Shown: positions 11,186-22,393 of the stretch, piece by piece
How the letters are laid out: each line of letters starts with the position of its first letter
Numbering within the stretch: position 1 is the first letter of the stretch
Assembly: GCF_019649055.1 (NCBI RefSeq)
Contig: NW_026570469.1
Coordinates: 33,242-97,241 of the forward strand
Direction: 5' to 3'
DNA length: 64,000 nucleotides
Source: Paramacrobiotus metropolitanus
Lineage: Eukaryota; Tardigrada; Eutardigrada; Parachela; Macrobiotidae
Program-made: the position numbers and the translations under genes
The notes under the pieces: model-generated
What the model was told of the DNA's origin: nothing
The model's database searches: none
The model's input: the letters and a program-made list of their open reading frames with translations, nothing else

Positions 11186-13524
11186 TATTTCATTGCCTAA
11201 GGCCCAGGTTCCACAATGAAAGGATTAATGCGCATTACTACTATAATTTCGTTGAAATAACGTTTTGGCCTACGTTTCCAACTTTCCAAGTTTGCTGTAC
11301 TCCTGTTTAGCGTAGAACGCGCAGGACTGTGCTGCAAGCACAATACTCTTGCTTAATCAGCCTCAGTAGAGTTGGTAGTGGTAAACATGACATCAAATTA
11401 ATCGTGAATAGTGTCGTAGTACGAGTTAGAGTAAGCAGTAGTCACTGCTATAAACTTATCAACTATTAAGTACTGTAGTTACTTTTCTGACTAATAAGTC
11501 AGAAACTGATAATGTCATTACAGCGGATAAAATCCCACCTCCCTTAAACTTGAACCAAAATGCTTTGAGAATTAATCGTGTCAAAAACGGAGCTGGAATA
11601 AAATAGTATATGCATTTTTCTATAAAATAATTATCGTCGTCTTAAGCAAAAGCATTGACCGTGAGTCCGAATTGCTAAGAGTGCTCTCTCTACCTATCTG
11701 CTGTACATAATTATACGCGAGCGTATTAGCATAGACATCCAGCGGGGGAACGCTCCTCCATTAATGGAACAGCTCCACCGGGAGGAAATTCAGATCAGCT
11801 GTTCTCTGTTCTTACATCTCCGTGGCTGTTTACTGATGCTGTGTACTGCGTTGTGATGCTAAAACTAATGCGTCTTGCTTTGACCCTAAACGCTAAAGTG
11901 GAAAAAAATTGATAGTACGTAAATAACTTTGCAAAAGAAACTGCTAACTAAACAAGTATCTATGTGCTGAAAGTGCTGCTGTAACGTGTATGTACGTACC
12001 TAGCTGGTACATCAAGTAAATACTTTATCAAAATTAATTAAATAAATTTTGTAATTACTAGTAAGTACTTATTTATTAAAGTGATTTCGGTCCATGTTTA
12101 AACATCGCTCGAAATCGAAAATTGAGAACGGACGGATATACATCGTACTGTACTGTCTGTACATTTACGTACTCACTCGAGTTTGCCAAACGCCAACTCA
12201 CGGTACGAAGGTTGGAGCGCTTCCATGATACGCAAAACTTAGTGGTGGTTGTAATTTGCACCGAGCGAGTTGCAGTGCCACTGGTACGTGGTTTTGGGTT
12301 TGTGTCGGTTGGTAGGAGAGCCACTGTACTGAGAAAAGATTTACTGTACATGAGGCTGCTCGCGGCTTCAGTTTTGCAGCACTAACCAGTAAGCCTGCAG
12401 TATCTCGTTGCGCTCCATGCAGATAATGATATCACCATGGCAATGCAGATTACCGACTAAGTAAGTAGTTAGGTAATACATAGTTCTTGTGCGAATCTCG
12501 CACTACAGTTCGTTCGTGCATTGCCCACGTTGTATTTTCTGGGCATATGGAAAAGGTTGCAATAATACAGTACTGTTTTAAAAGTTCAGTCGAAAAATAA
12601 TCAATAAATAATTTCACTTTCTGGATAATTCAGATTTCTGTTCCATAATGCACCGGATTCCCTTTTTTCCAGCACGAATTTCGATTTAGACAAAGACCAG
12701 TAAGTCAGTCTTGCTGACTCGCATTCCTGTTTTAGAAATTGACATGATTGTATTAACTATTAACTGAGTGAATGCCGTGTATACTGTATCTTGCGATCAT
12801 CGTTAAGTGAGTTGGCACTCGGCAGGTTGTTCAACTTATGACTTCAACTTTGACTACCCTGGCGCTTGGGTTTGATTTGCACCCGATTGCATTCATTCAG
12901 ATAGCTCAGAATGCAGCTCAGAGCTAGAAAAATTCCAAATTTTATTTTGAAATGAACGTTTTCCGATTTAACCCGTGCACTACCATTTTATTTTCTAATT
13001 GTTGGCTACAATCTGACATCTTTGTATCAGCCATGTACTTCCCAATTCCATGCTTTTTAGCAGTGCTTCCGTAGCCGGCTGACCATGCTTGCTGCTCATG
13101 GCCTCCTGTCGAGGGCTTCCTCTAAACGTGATAAAGTCTGTCGTCATTAAGTAGTAAATACTGACGAGTCACACCGTTGGCCACGCCGTTTTAGGAACGT
13201 GGAGAACACGTTCTACTCTCGAACATCCGCTGAAACACACGCTTAACGGCGTTTCGCCGCAGCTTGCTGGAAAACTCTAACAGGACTTCTCCGCCGTAGC
13301 TAAACGTAGGTGACCCACATCACCGCCAAGTTTGTTTTCGAACGCCTACTCCAGCTTGTCCACGATCTATGCGTTCGTGTAGTCGTCCGGGACGCGCGGT
13401 AGGCACATGGAATGGACTTTAATGGCGCATTTTCATTGCCTCTACAGGCTACACCCATGGCGTCCAGGAGGACCGCCTTTTGCTTATCTGTTTCCGTGAT
13501 TCTCTTTACTTACCGTAGTTGCGG

Positions 13525-14790
13525 TACCTGAACTATCATGACCTCAAAGTCTTTATGGCAGGCATGAAGCACAGAAGCCCCGATTCTCTTCCGTCATCAT
13601 TGCGTGCCACAGGAGCAGCGGAGGTCGCGGGTAGTACTCGATGAAGTCATTCTTATGCTCGCTGAATACAACAAGACCTGCACGCCACGAGTGCAGCACT
13701 TACTGCACGATTTTACTGCCGCACGATTCGTTGCTTACTGAGCGCGCACGTAGAAAATAAGACGATGACAATAACGGTTGTCATACCACGTCATATAGTT
13801 ACAGAAAGTTCCTAGCTATCATTGCTAGAGTGAAAACGATGTATCGATCTGCTTCGGCTATCCGAATGACGGAATGAGCAAGGCTACTTCCTGTTTTGTG
13901 TTTGAGTCCCATGGACGTGACTATGAACAGGACGCGGTAATTCTTAGTACTATTTACCATCGGGTAAAAACTTGAAAAGCCTTGACATCGACATTTCTCG
14001 TAATTCTAGATTTTTCTTTATTGCCATCGACAATTAACACAAACTTTTACTTTCCTGCTGCGAAGAATTTATCTCTCCTGTTACTCATACCACCCCGGCC
14101 ATGACAATCTAGAAATTTTACAATGAAAAGCAGACAGTTATCTGTATTTATTTTCCATCTCGTAAAAAGGTGAAAGTCTTGGTTGGAGATAGGCATTGCT
14201 CGTTTTCCCGGTTTTTTCATTGATTCCGTCAACGAACAAAACAAACTTTTCCTTCTCATTGCCGATTTATCGCGAGCAAAAGCTCTTCCAGGCATAAGGG
14301 TTAAATTAAATTTTCTAAGTGTGTGAATTTCTTACCCAATGAATGATCATAAAATGGACGGTCCGAATTTTTCACGTTGAAAGGTCATCCAACGTCAAGT
14401 TTTATGCCTAGAGGCTAGATCAATTGAGAGCGCAGCAGCGAAGCGCCGCCGCCTTTCCTAAACTCCGGTGGCCCGAAAATATTGCGAGGCTTGCTGCTTG
14501 GCTCCAGTCTTGTGATATACCGGTTCGTTATTCTCGTTGAGTCTCTTCTCGGATACAAACTGGGACACTGAACTGCCATGACCTCCAAGTCATTATGGCA
14601 GTTTCGAAGCGCAGAAGCTCGGATCCTCTTCCGTCGTCATTGGGTGCCGGTCCGCCGAAGGAGGTCCTAAGAAAATGCTGGGCCTAAAATAATGCTAGGC
14701 TTGCTGCCCGGCTCCAGTCCTGCGCAAATGTACCGGTCCGTTATTGCCGCTCAACCTCATCTCGGATATAAACTGGGACATGCTCTACTA
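13525..14790. repeat. local diverged duplications, possibly exonic
   Basis: The block around CATGACCTCAAAGTC at 13,538-13,640 recurs as CATGACCTCCAAGTC at 14,578-14,670. A neighbouring block (GGCTTGCTGCTTGGCTCCAG, 14,487) recurs at about 14,697 with similar divergence. The minus strand through the copies can be read as protein (for example SQFVSEKRLNENNEPVYH), but stops and phase changes prevent a gene model. It is probably a decayed tandemly duplicated exon or an old transposon fragment. Confidence 0.5.
14047..14295 (-). CDS. weak open frame, unrecognised
   Basis: 82 codons on the minus strand, basic N-terminus (MPGRAFARDKSAMRRKS). No motif is recognised, and there is no splice or neighbour support. 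It is listed only because its composition is not that of a random AT-rich frame. Confidence 0.2.
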   Translation of the reverse strand: MPGRAFARDKSAMRRKSLFCSLTESMKKPGKRAMPISNQDFHLFTRWKINTDNCLLFIVKFLDCHGRGGMSNRRDKFFAAGK

Positions 14791-15292
14791 TGCTTCTATG
14801 TGGGCTTCGAGATTTGGCAGTGCGTCGGTAAAAAAGCTCACCACTTCTTGGAAAATTCCTTTAGTACCAGACAAAGTATTATATAGAGGTAGCTAATGTT
14901 GGCCTGCAACTTAACATCAACATTTATTATTACGCTTGGGAAAACCACAGTAAACGCAAATTAAGCGCAGCAAACTTGTTAAAATTACCTTTTGTGGTAG
15001 CGAAAATTGTTTATGCTTTCCTTATTGTCGTTTTAACAGCTACTTGGATACATGTTTATTACTTGGCCATACTTCTTAATCAGTTATCTTGCGCATATGT
15101 TTGTGGCAACTGACTTATAGTATGTTTTCGCTACACTCATTACGAATTACTAGACATTCTCATATCAGCGCATTTCTGGTCGTGGATCTATCGATATATA
15201 ATATACCAATCGGTCTTCCTGCGCCGGTACCATTTGGTTCGGTGCAAGCGATTACGCACCCTTCTGCAGTGCTGCCCGATCATTCCTACATA

Positions 15293-15589
15293 TCATGTGA
15301 TCGAACTTCTCTCGTCGAGATTTCCATCTTTATTTTTCTGATGCGGAAAACGAGACAACATTTCTGCGAGCATGGCGGTACATTTGTTGTACGGAAGGTA
15401 ATATATTCTCTTGTACTTGCCCTTCCATTTAGATAACGTGCGAAAGTCGATGCCCATTTCTTTTGCCACTTTCATGCTCGCCGACAAAATCATCGATGCC
15501 CAAGTGTTGTCCACACGGGTTTTCGAAACTGTGTTATGTTCAACAGCGACATACATGCTCTCCTCCGGGGAAAAGTTTGAACTGGACAC
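15293..15589 (-). CDS. putative HTH-like DNA-binding exon
   Basis: The minus frame reads KVAKEMGIDFRTLSKWKGKY, a good match in spacing to the helix-turn-helix of psq/homeodomain-like transposase or regulator N-termini (VAKELGI-x(2)-RTLxxWxKKY). Upstream lies a polar stretch with SPEESMYVAVEHN, and the frame stays open further upstream to a TGA near 15,630. No catalytic partner domain is adjacent. It could be the DNA-binding exon of a mobile element or a host protein; the strand choice rests on this motif. Confidence 0.4.
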   Translation of the reverse strand: MSSSNFSPEESMYVAVEHNTVSKTRVDNTWASMILSASMKVAKEMGIDFRTLSKWKGKYKRIYYLPYNKCTAMLAEMLSRFPHQKNKDGNLDERSSIT

Positions 15590-15917
15590 GAATGTAACAT
15601 TGGGTTTGATTCCTTTTGCCAGCGACCGTCAACTATAGAAAGGCTTAATCTGGACTCTGTACAACGGTGCGCGAACTGAAGAAATGTGTAGTTACAACAT
15701 GTACCTCATAACGCGCATAGTCGGGCGTTGCCGCGTTGATCACTTGGGATAACGTCCTCGTTGTGGTATCAGATGAGAACGTCTTCGTTGCGTTGGAATA
15801 ACGCCTTCATTGTAGTGTCAGGGAGCGCGGCTTCAAAGATTGGAGTAAATATAAATATCTCAGAAGATTGGAATAAATAGACGGTAGTGACCAATGATAC
15901 CGAATTCTTTAACGCAG

Positions 15918-16205
15918 CTATCGATGAACATTAGACGCCTCAGAGAATGCCACGGCGCCACCTTTACCACGGCACCACTCTTTTGGTACGTTTACAGCAT
16001 TTCTAACGTTTAGACGCAAGTGTTTTCCAGCCAAACTATATGTGACTTTTATACATATGTATTTGCCGCATTGGTTGATTCGTCCGTTATAATCGGGACA
16101 ATACGAGTTAGATGTTCGGTTTGTTGGGTTTACCCTCCGTCTAAGCAAAATATTAACTTGCGCTTCTGGTTTGCCCGTGTTGATTGTGACAGCAAATAAT
16201 GACAA
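15918..16205 (-). CDS. weak cysteine-containing exon, unrecognised
   Basis: This 95-codon minus frame has spaced cysteines (SYCPDYNGRINQCGKYICIK and KEWCRGKGG) that could form disulphides in an extracellular domain. No signal peptide or splice partners are evident. Low support. Confidence 0.25.
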   Translation of the reverse strand: MSLFAVTINTGKPEAQVNILLRRRVNPTNRTSNSYCPDYNGRINQCGKYICIKVTYSLAGKHLRLNVRNAVNVPKEWCRGKGGAVAFSEASNVHR

Positions 16206-16548
16206 TTGCTTTTAATACAAGAATAAAGAACAAGATTAAAAATACGTCGAGCGATGACTGTGGTCTTCAAGCAAAACGGAGATAGCCGCTGATTTACCAG
16301 TATTCGAAAACAACGTTATCAGGACATTTTTTTCTATTGTAGCAAACAAAAATTACCAGATTGACCTTTGTTTCTAATAACAGGATTTTAACGATCGTTT
16401 GCAAACATAAGGTTTTTATAATAATACGGTTATCCATTAACATGAAGTTTCCAAATGTAATATGGGACTGCGTAACGCAAATATTCTAGGATTTCAGTAC
16501 ATTCACGGTGCGATGACACTACATTCGTATGTTGGTATTAAATTCATG

Positions 16549-16615
16549 GTTTCCGTTTTGAGCAGCATTTGGGATGCCGGGAATGGACATTCTTTTGCAT
16601 GCCCACTGCGGAAAT
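16549..16615 (+). ncRNA. 67-nt structured dispersed element, copy B
   Basis: Aligns with copy A without gaps. The terminal stem is GTTTCCG with CGGAAAT (closing G-U). The internal hairpin GGATGCC with GACATTC keeps six of seven pairs. About 35 bases upstream (CACTACATTCG...TTGGTATT) and about 20 downstream (AAGGGTGGTCAA) also resemble copy C, so the full element is longer than 67 nt. Confidence 0.6.
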
Positions 16616-17814
16616 TATAAGGGTGGTCAATTATAAAGGTGATGGCAAAGGAAACTCGCTTAGCTGACAAATTAGTAATAATTATTATGATTACATGTGT
16701 ACTTAAAATGGCAAGCAAATTTGATACGCACATAACATGATTACACTACAGAACAATTTGAGAAATTATTCTTTGTTCTAAAAGTAAACCCCCATGAAAG
16801 TAATTACATAACTGTGAACTGATATTAGCGGTTATTATCGATAAAAAACTGTTTTGTTTACGGTGACATCATCTGCAGTTTGCGCTTATCGTAATAAGCT
16901 TTACTAAATTTTTGGATTGCATACGTAACATAATACAAGCTGAGCACGGATGAATATTGGCTTGCGACTATTTTTAGAATTTTGTTGCCGCCAAATCACG
17001 CAGTATGTTGCAACATCGTTAGAAATAAGCTGTTTCCCTAGAAATCTGCAGATTAAGAAGCACAAGAGCAAGCACGTGCCCTTGTTAGCCTTATGGCATC
17101 CATGGTAACAAGCTTTAAAGTGACCACTGGTCATGAGGTTCTGCATACAGCAAGCAATAACTGGTCTCAGAACACCCGCGTGATCGAGAGGTTTCTAACG
17201 CATCTTGAAGTAGGAAAACTAGATGAGCAGAAGCTGAGATCATCGGCGCCGGATGAGAGGGGCCGAAATCCTGGCACAGATAATTAGTTATCTACATCCG
17301 TACGACGACGACAGCAAGTATGGCTCAGTGAGTGCGCACGCGCTATATCCAAAGTCTTTAAATTTAGCTAACGCTCAAGTCAACGCAGTGGAGGCAAAGC
17401 TGCCTCTGCTCCTTCAACTAGGCTCCTAGCAAAGAAGCAAAGAAAGCCATAAAAACCTGTAGCAAGCCCGGGCTTGCATAATGTGTGCCTTTCGAACACA
17501 AAGGCGCGCCTTACAAAAGAGCATTGTTTTGTCTATTTAGTTGAAACAAAACAGCCAGATTCCAGCTAAGTTCTGCAACGAGCGCAGCAGAATTGTGTGG
17601 CGACTTCATTATTTCTGCACGAGCGCTTAATTAATTTCTGAGCACTCGCCTGATACACTGCTGTCTCTCCGAAAGTGAAAGTTTACCTTTGAGAATATCA
17701 TTGGTTGGTTGTTTTTGCAGTTATGTTAACAAAAACAGCTATTTTGCGTTGTGCCTTTTGTTTGTTAAAGTTAACGGGGCGTTTATGGGTAATTTCACAG
17801 GATACGGTGGGCTC

Positions 17815-17842
17815 CGGATGACGTCATCGATGACGTCATCCG
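17815..17842. promoter_or_regulatory. 28-bp perfect palindrome with two CRE sites
   Basis: CGGATGACGTCATC is followed directly by its exact reverse complement, giving two TGACGTCA cAMP-response-element octamers around a central CGATCG-like core. It lies about 260 bases beyond the 3' end of the Merlin transposase. It could be a bZIP-binding site or part of an element terminus. Confidence 0.6.
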
Positions 17843-18101
17843 ACCTAGTTTAATTTTCTGAGTCATCTGGGAGTGACCGGAAGTGAGGAAAAGGTCACGT
17901 GACCTAGATACGGATTTTTTATTGAAAATCAGCAAAAAATCAGGAAATATCAAAGAAAAATCAGAAAAAAATCGCAAAAAATAGTAGACCATCAAAACAA
18001 CCCAGAAAAAATTTTCGTATTACGAGGGAACCGTTGGCTACAATATGACCCCGGGTAAAACCCTCAAAACGGAAAGAAAGCTAAAGCTATAGCACACAAA
18101 T

Positions 18102-19955
18102 TTATTCCTGTTCCACGTGTTCTTTAGCCACTTCTTCAGGATCAACATCATCTAGGCCATCCTCCGCGATATCGAACGTGCGACAGTTGCATTCATCTTG
18201 GGTTTTATGCTGATCGTTCTTACAGTACTCCGTCCACTGAATTAGCTGCTCGAAGTACAGAGAGTGGCTTCCTTCTGGCTTGTCGTTGATATCACGGGTG
18301 CCATATTCAGCAACGTCAGACATGAAACGACGGAGGTCACACCCTGTACCGCTACCAGAGAAATTACGGTGGTACAGCCACTCTTCCAGAGCAAGCCAAA
18401 TCCGAGTGTATTTAAATCCGTTGTGTTTCCGAATAAACCGTTTGATTTGGCTGTTGACACCCTCAACCGGGTTCGATGATACAATTACTCCTGCTTCCGT
18501 GACCTTCGAAAACTGACCTTCATGACCATAGTCGCCCCACTTTGGAATGTTGACGTACACTGCTGCGGCATCCGTATGTGCCATGGACCCCGGGAGCATG
18601 TGTCGAATAAAAATCGGCCTGATGGTGTCAGTGTCTGCATGACGGATGTGGTACACAACGGCTTTGTTGCTCCCTTTCTCACACAAAACCAGTATCATGA
18701 CCTTCCGGTCGGTCTTCACAACCCCGCTGCCTTCTGATTCCATCTCATGCAGACCGCGTTTCCGGTTTCCACGATGATATGTCCACTTGGTACCCAAGAA
18801 ACACTGAAAAAAGAAACTAAAAAACCTAAGAAACCTAAGAAGCCTAAGAAACCTAAGAAACATAAGAAACCTAAGAAACATAAGAAACCTAAGAAACATA
18901 AGAAACCTAAGAAACCTAAGAAAACCTAAGAAACCTAAGAAACCTAAGAAACCTAAGAAACCTAAGAGCCTAAGAAACCTAAGAGCCTAGGAAACCTAAG
19001 AAACTTAAGAAACCTAAGAACCTAAGAGCCTAAGAGCCTAAGAGCCTAAGAACCTAAGAAACCTGGAGAAACCTAAGAATCCTAAGAGCCTAAGAAAACT
19101 AAGAAACCTAAGAAACCTAAGAAACCTAAAGCCTAAGAAAACCTAAGAACCTAAGAAAACTAAAAACCTAAGAAACCTGAAACCTAAGAAACCTAAGAAA
19201 CCTAAGAGCCTAACAAAACCTGAGAAACCTAAGAAACCTAAAACCTAAGAACCTGAGAAACCTAAGAAACCTAAGAAACCTAAGAAACCTAAGAAACCTA
19301 AGAATAGTACTGATAGTTATAATAATAATAAAAACAAATAATTAATATACTAAATAAAATACATTCGTTAACTTACTTCATCAATATACACGATCTTGTT
19401 TGGTCCACCAAGCATTACAGGATTGAACGCGTTGTGAATGGCCAGCGCTTCCCGGATGTAGGTTGCATACTGCGACACTGTATTTTGATGGACCCCACAC
19501 TTTTCGGCAATCATGCTCTGGGTATATGAGCGCCAGTAGCTCATTTCACAAAACAAGGCCAGGACCTTCAAAACTCCTATTTTGCTGAAGTGGAGGAATT
19601 TGTCTCGGAACAGGCTTCTCTTCTTCGTACAGACGCACTGCAAAGTATAACGGTTCTCAACCCAACAGAGCTTCATCCATTTTCTGCACGCTCGGTCACC
19701 GCAGCGATGCTCTAAGTCGCACAGGCCAACCTCCGCCAGTAATACCAGTCCAGCGATGTGCTGCTGTTTGATGAAAGGCAAGCCACAACGACGGTCCACA
19801 TCATCTGACAGCACATGACTTAAATCTCCCTGTGCTGGTGCCGAATGCTCACCAACAAAACGTTGCACAACATCCCGGAGTTGAACTGACCAACCATCTC
19901 CATACGGAGGGCTGATAATACCAGCAAGAACGTTTAAATTCCAAGGTTCTTCCAT
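18102..19955 (-). CDS. Merlin-family (ISXO2-like) DDE transposase, two exons
   Basis: Exon 1 runs 19955-19377 (193 codons; ATG in AAAAATGG context). Exon 2 runs 18803-18102. The intron has a GTAAGT donor right after IDE and a TTTTTTCAG acceptor, and joining them in phase gives 426 residues. An HTH-like segment (AEKCGVHQNTVSQYATYIRE) precedes the catalytic domain. That domain starts KIVYIDE, continues GTKWTYHRGNRKRG as in IS1595/ISXO2 transposases, then AHTDAAAVY and NPVEGVNSQIKRF. The likely triad is D192, D271 and E307. The N-terminus has CxxC/CxxxC cysteines. No stop or frameshift is seen, so it could be active or domesticated. I did not find matching terminal inverted repeats by eye. Confidence 0.85.
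18815..19304. repeat. CCTAAGAAA satellite inside the transposase intron
   Basis: About 50 degenerate units (CCTAAGAAA, with CCTAAGAGC and CATAAGAAA variants) fill almost the whole 573-nt intron. On the coding strand the unit reads TTTCTTAGG, that is, a polypyrimidine tract ending in AG. The same satellite lies in FB1 at 1.2-1.4 kb. Confidence 0.95.
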
Positions 19956-20549
19956 TTTTAACGCAAAAAAGTACGCTGCGACAAAATTCCATAGAAGTGA
20001 GCACGTTCATTCTGCGGGTGTGAAAAGACAAGATGAAGAGCACCGCACTGACAACAGAGACAAAGGGATCTACAAATAGAACCATGTGCTGGCCGGCAGA
20101 GAAGTGGACAGAAGAAACTGGGTTTGGGCACCCACCCTAAGGCGGCGATTCACCAAATATTGCATGGGTAACCGCCCTGAGATGGCGACAATGTTCACTT
20201 GCGTAAACAGGGACGCAACTGCATGCGCCATGTTTGTCTTCCATAGACTCCCATGTTAACTTTGTGGGATCGTATCTCAGTCCAGACCAATTTTCCTCAC
20301 CTGAAACTTGTTGAAATATATTTGTCGATGCTCCGTGCAGTCCGTGGTATACAAAATATGTGTACACCCGTTACACCGTATTGTGTATACACCCGTTTAT
20401 GTGAACCTTTACTTTTTTTAGTTTTGTTAATCATTGTGCGTTTTGTGTAGTTTTTTTTATTTGTTCAGTTTTTTTATTTAAAACGGGAATAAAAAGCGGC
20501 TGTTTATTTAGTTTTGTATACTCGTGTTTACTGAGGAGTGAGGACTGTA

Positions 20550-21084
20550 CTGTAGCCGCCCGCACAAGTTAGACCACAGAGTCGGTATACGGGAAAAAAG
20601 CGCAGCAAATATACCTACTCTAACCGGGCAAAATGCACGGCTTTTTGACTACGTTCTCAGACATTCTAATAATTTTTAAATTCACAATTTCACTGAAGAG
20701 ACTGTGTTTTCTAGAATTAAAACTTAAAGGAAGCAAGAACATTTAGAGCTCTGATCATTTCGAAGATAAACCTGATTTGTTGTGGTTTTTGGGGTGCCCC
20801 TGGCAGGGCAGGGGTGAGTTAGCGTTGCACCAAGGAGCGTTACTCTGTACGGGGATGATTCTTGCGAGATGCAGAACGGATTAATTCCAGGAAAATAATA
20901 AAGAATAACGAAGGAGTCGTGATTTTAATTTAGTCACTCAGTTTTCCAAGAAAAAATAATCACTAACAGTCAAATGGTTGCTTGGTACGGCAGCCGTGCA
21001 TTTTGCCCGGTTAGAGTAGGTATATTTGCTGCGCTTTTTTCCCGTATACCGACTCTGTGGTCTAACTTGTGCGGGCGGCTACAG
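20550..21084. mobile_element. MITE with about 92-bp near-perfect TIRs, TA duplication
   Basis: About 92 bases from 20,550 (CTGTAGCCGCCCGCACAAG...) are repeated inverted, without a mismatch that I can see, at the right end (..CTTGTGCGGGCGGCTACAG, ending 21,084). TA flanks both ends (20,548-20,549 and 21,085-21,086). The 350-base centre has no coding sequence. The TA duplication fits a Tc1/mariner-type non-autonomous element. The near-perfect arms mean recent insertion or strong arm homogenisation. Confidence 0.9.
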
Positions 21085-21346
21085 TATTTAAATGAAGGCT
21101 AATCCGTAAAAGTAAAAACTACCTACTAATCGGTAAAAGTGAAAACTACTTACAGGCCACAAATGCCCACAATGTCTGCCAGAACGAAGGCCAACAGAAG
21201 TTTACTGTATGTTCTTCTTGTGTCTGTTCCCTTTCAGTATAATGTGATGCATTTCACACATCTGCGTTTCGGGTGATCCGTATTATGCAAGGATGCCCGG
21301 GCTTGCTACACTTTTGTTTACACAGTGAAACAGCCTACCCTAGTAA

Positions 21347-21603
21347 GGCGCCATCCATAAATTACGTCACGCAAGTAGGGGGAGGGGGGAGGTCCTGAAA
21401 GCGTTACTGTTTGTTACAAGGGGGAGGGGGGCTTTAAAAATTTGTTACGATTATGACGTCAACATGCTATATCGATGGAGGGGTTCTAATTTTGTTACGT
21501 AACGCTCAGGGGAGGGGATCTCGGTTTGTTAGCATTCGTGACACAGGGGGAGGGGGGTATCAAAATGTCCAATTTTCGCGTGACGTAATTTATGGAGGCC
21601 GCC
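21347..21603. mobile_element. Harbinger-like MITE, TAA duplication
   Basis: The ends GGCGCCATCCATAAATTACG and its near complement (TACGTCACGC inside on both sides) form 26-bp TIRs with two mismatches. TAA flanks both ends (21,344-21,346 and 21,604-21,606), the three-base duplication typical of PIF/Harbinger. The interior has three to four GGGGGAGGGG runs spaced by TTTGTTAC-type sequence. TTACGTCA is CRE-like. Confidence 0.8.
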
Positions 21604-22393
21604 TAAGCCATTGCGAAAAGTGGCCAGGCCCGGTATATCCGCGTAAGCGGAGAGTACACTGTACAGTGCAGCAGCACACGTACGTACAAGAGAGAGGCAG
21701 TACAGCACGAGTGTACGCCAAGTACGGTGGGCCCTCACGCGCAGGCTGGTGCGCCTCGCAGTATTATGGAATTCGAGCTTCGTTCATTAAAACAGTTTTT
21801 ATCTGCAGACATGAATTTTTATTTTTTTCTTTTTTTGCACTGAGGTTTGACTTGTCAGTCGCAAAATTTATTCCATGCAATTTGCGCGGAGTCTGCTAGT
21901 AGCTTACTAAAGCTGGAGGCAGCTACGTTACCATCGGTTAAGATAGGGCTGTCTAATGGTAGACAGACATTCTTACAGATTTGTCAAGTATATCGGCCGG
22001 AAAAATGGGCGCAATCAGGATGGCTACACCCCGTCTTATTCGTTTATTTTTAAAGGAGGATTATGCCAAATTTTTAGCGAACCAGTTGATTATAGCAGAT
22101 GGTTCAGGTCAATGCGCTTTTTAAGACCGGATCGGTTGTGCATCCGTCATTTCGCTTGCGGATCTCCCAGTTGAGGCGGCGAAATGTTACGGTTGTGAAA
22201 ACTCCAGGTTACACCATTTTACGGATGTGAAAAGTATTTGCTGCAAAGTGTTTGCGGTTAATAATGTCCCTGTTGCGAATTGTTACGTCATAACACACTT
22301 CGTCGTGGGATTTTTGGCTGTGGAATTTTGTATATGTGAACTGCAAGCCTTTTCATCTGAAACTCAGTGTAATTTAGTGGAAAAAACTTCGAC

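Noticed and set aside
12076-12385. Overlapping open frames on both strands
   Set aside because: Mutual antisense shadows without motifs or splice sites.
18747-18929. Plus-strand frame rich in KKPKKPKKHKK
   Set aside because: It is the satellite (CCTAAGAAA)n read in the antisense of the Merlin intron, not a histone-like protein.
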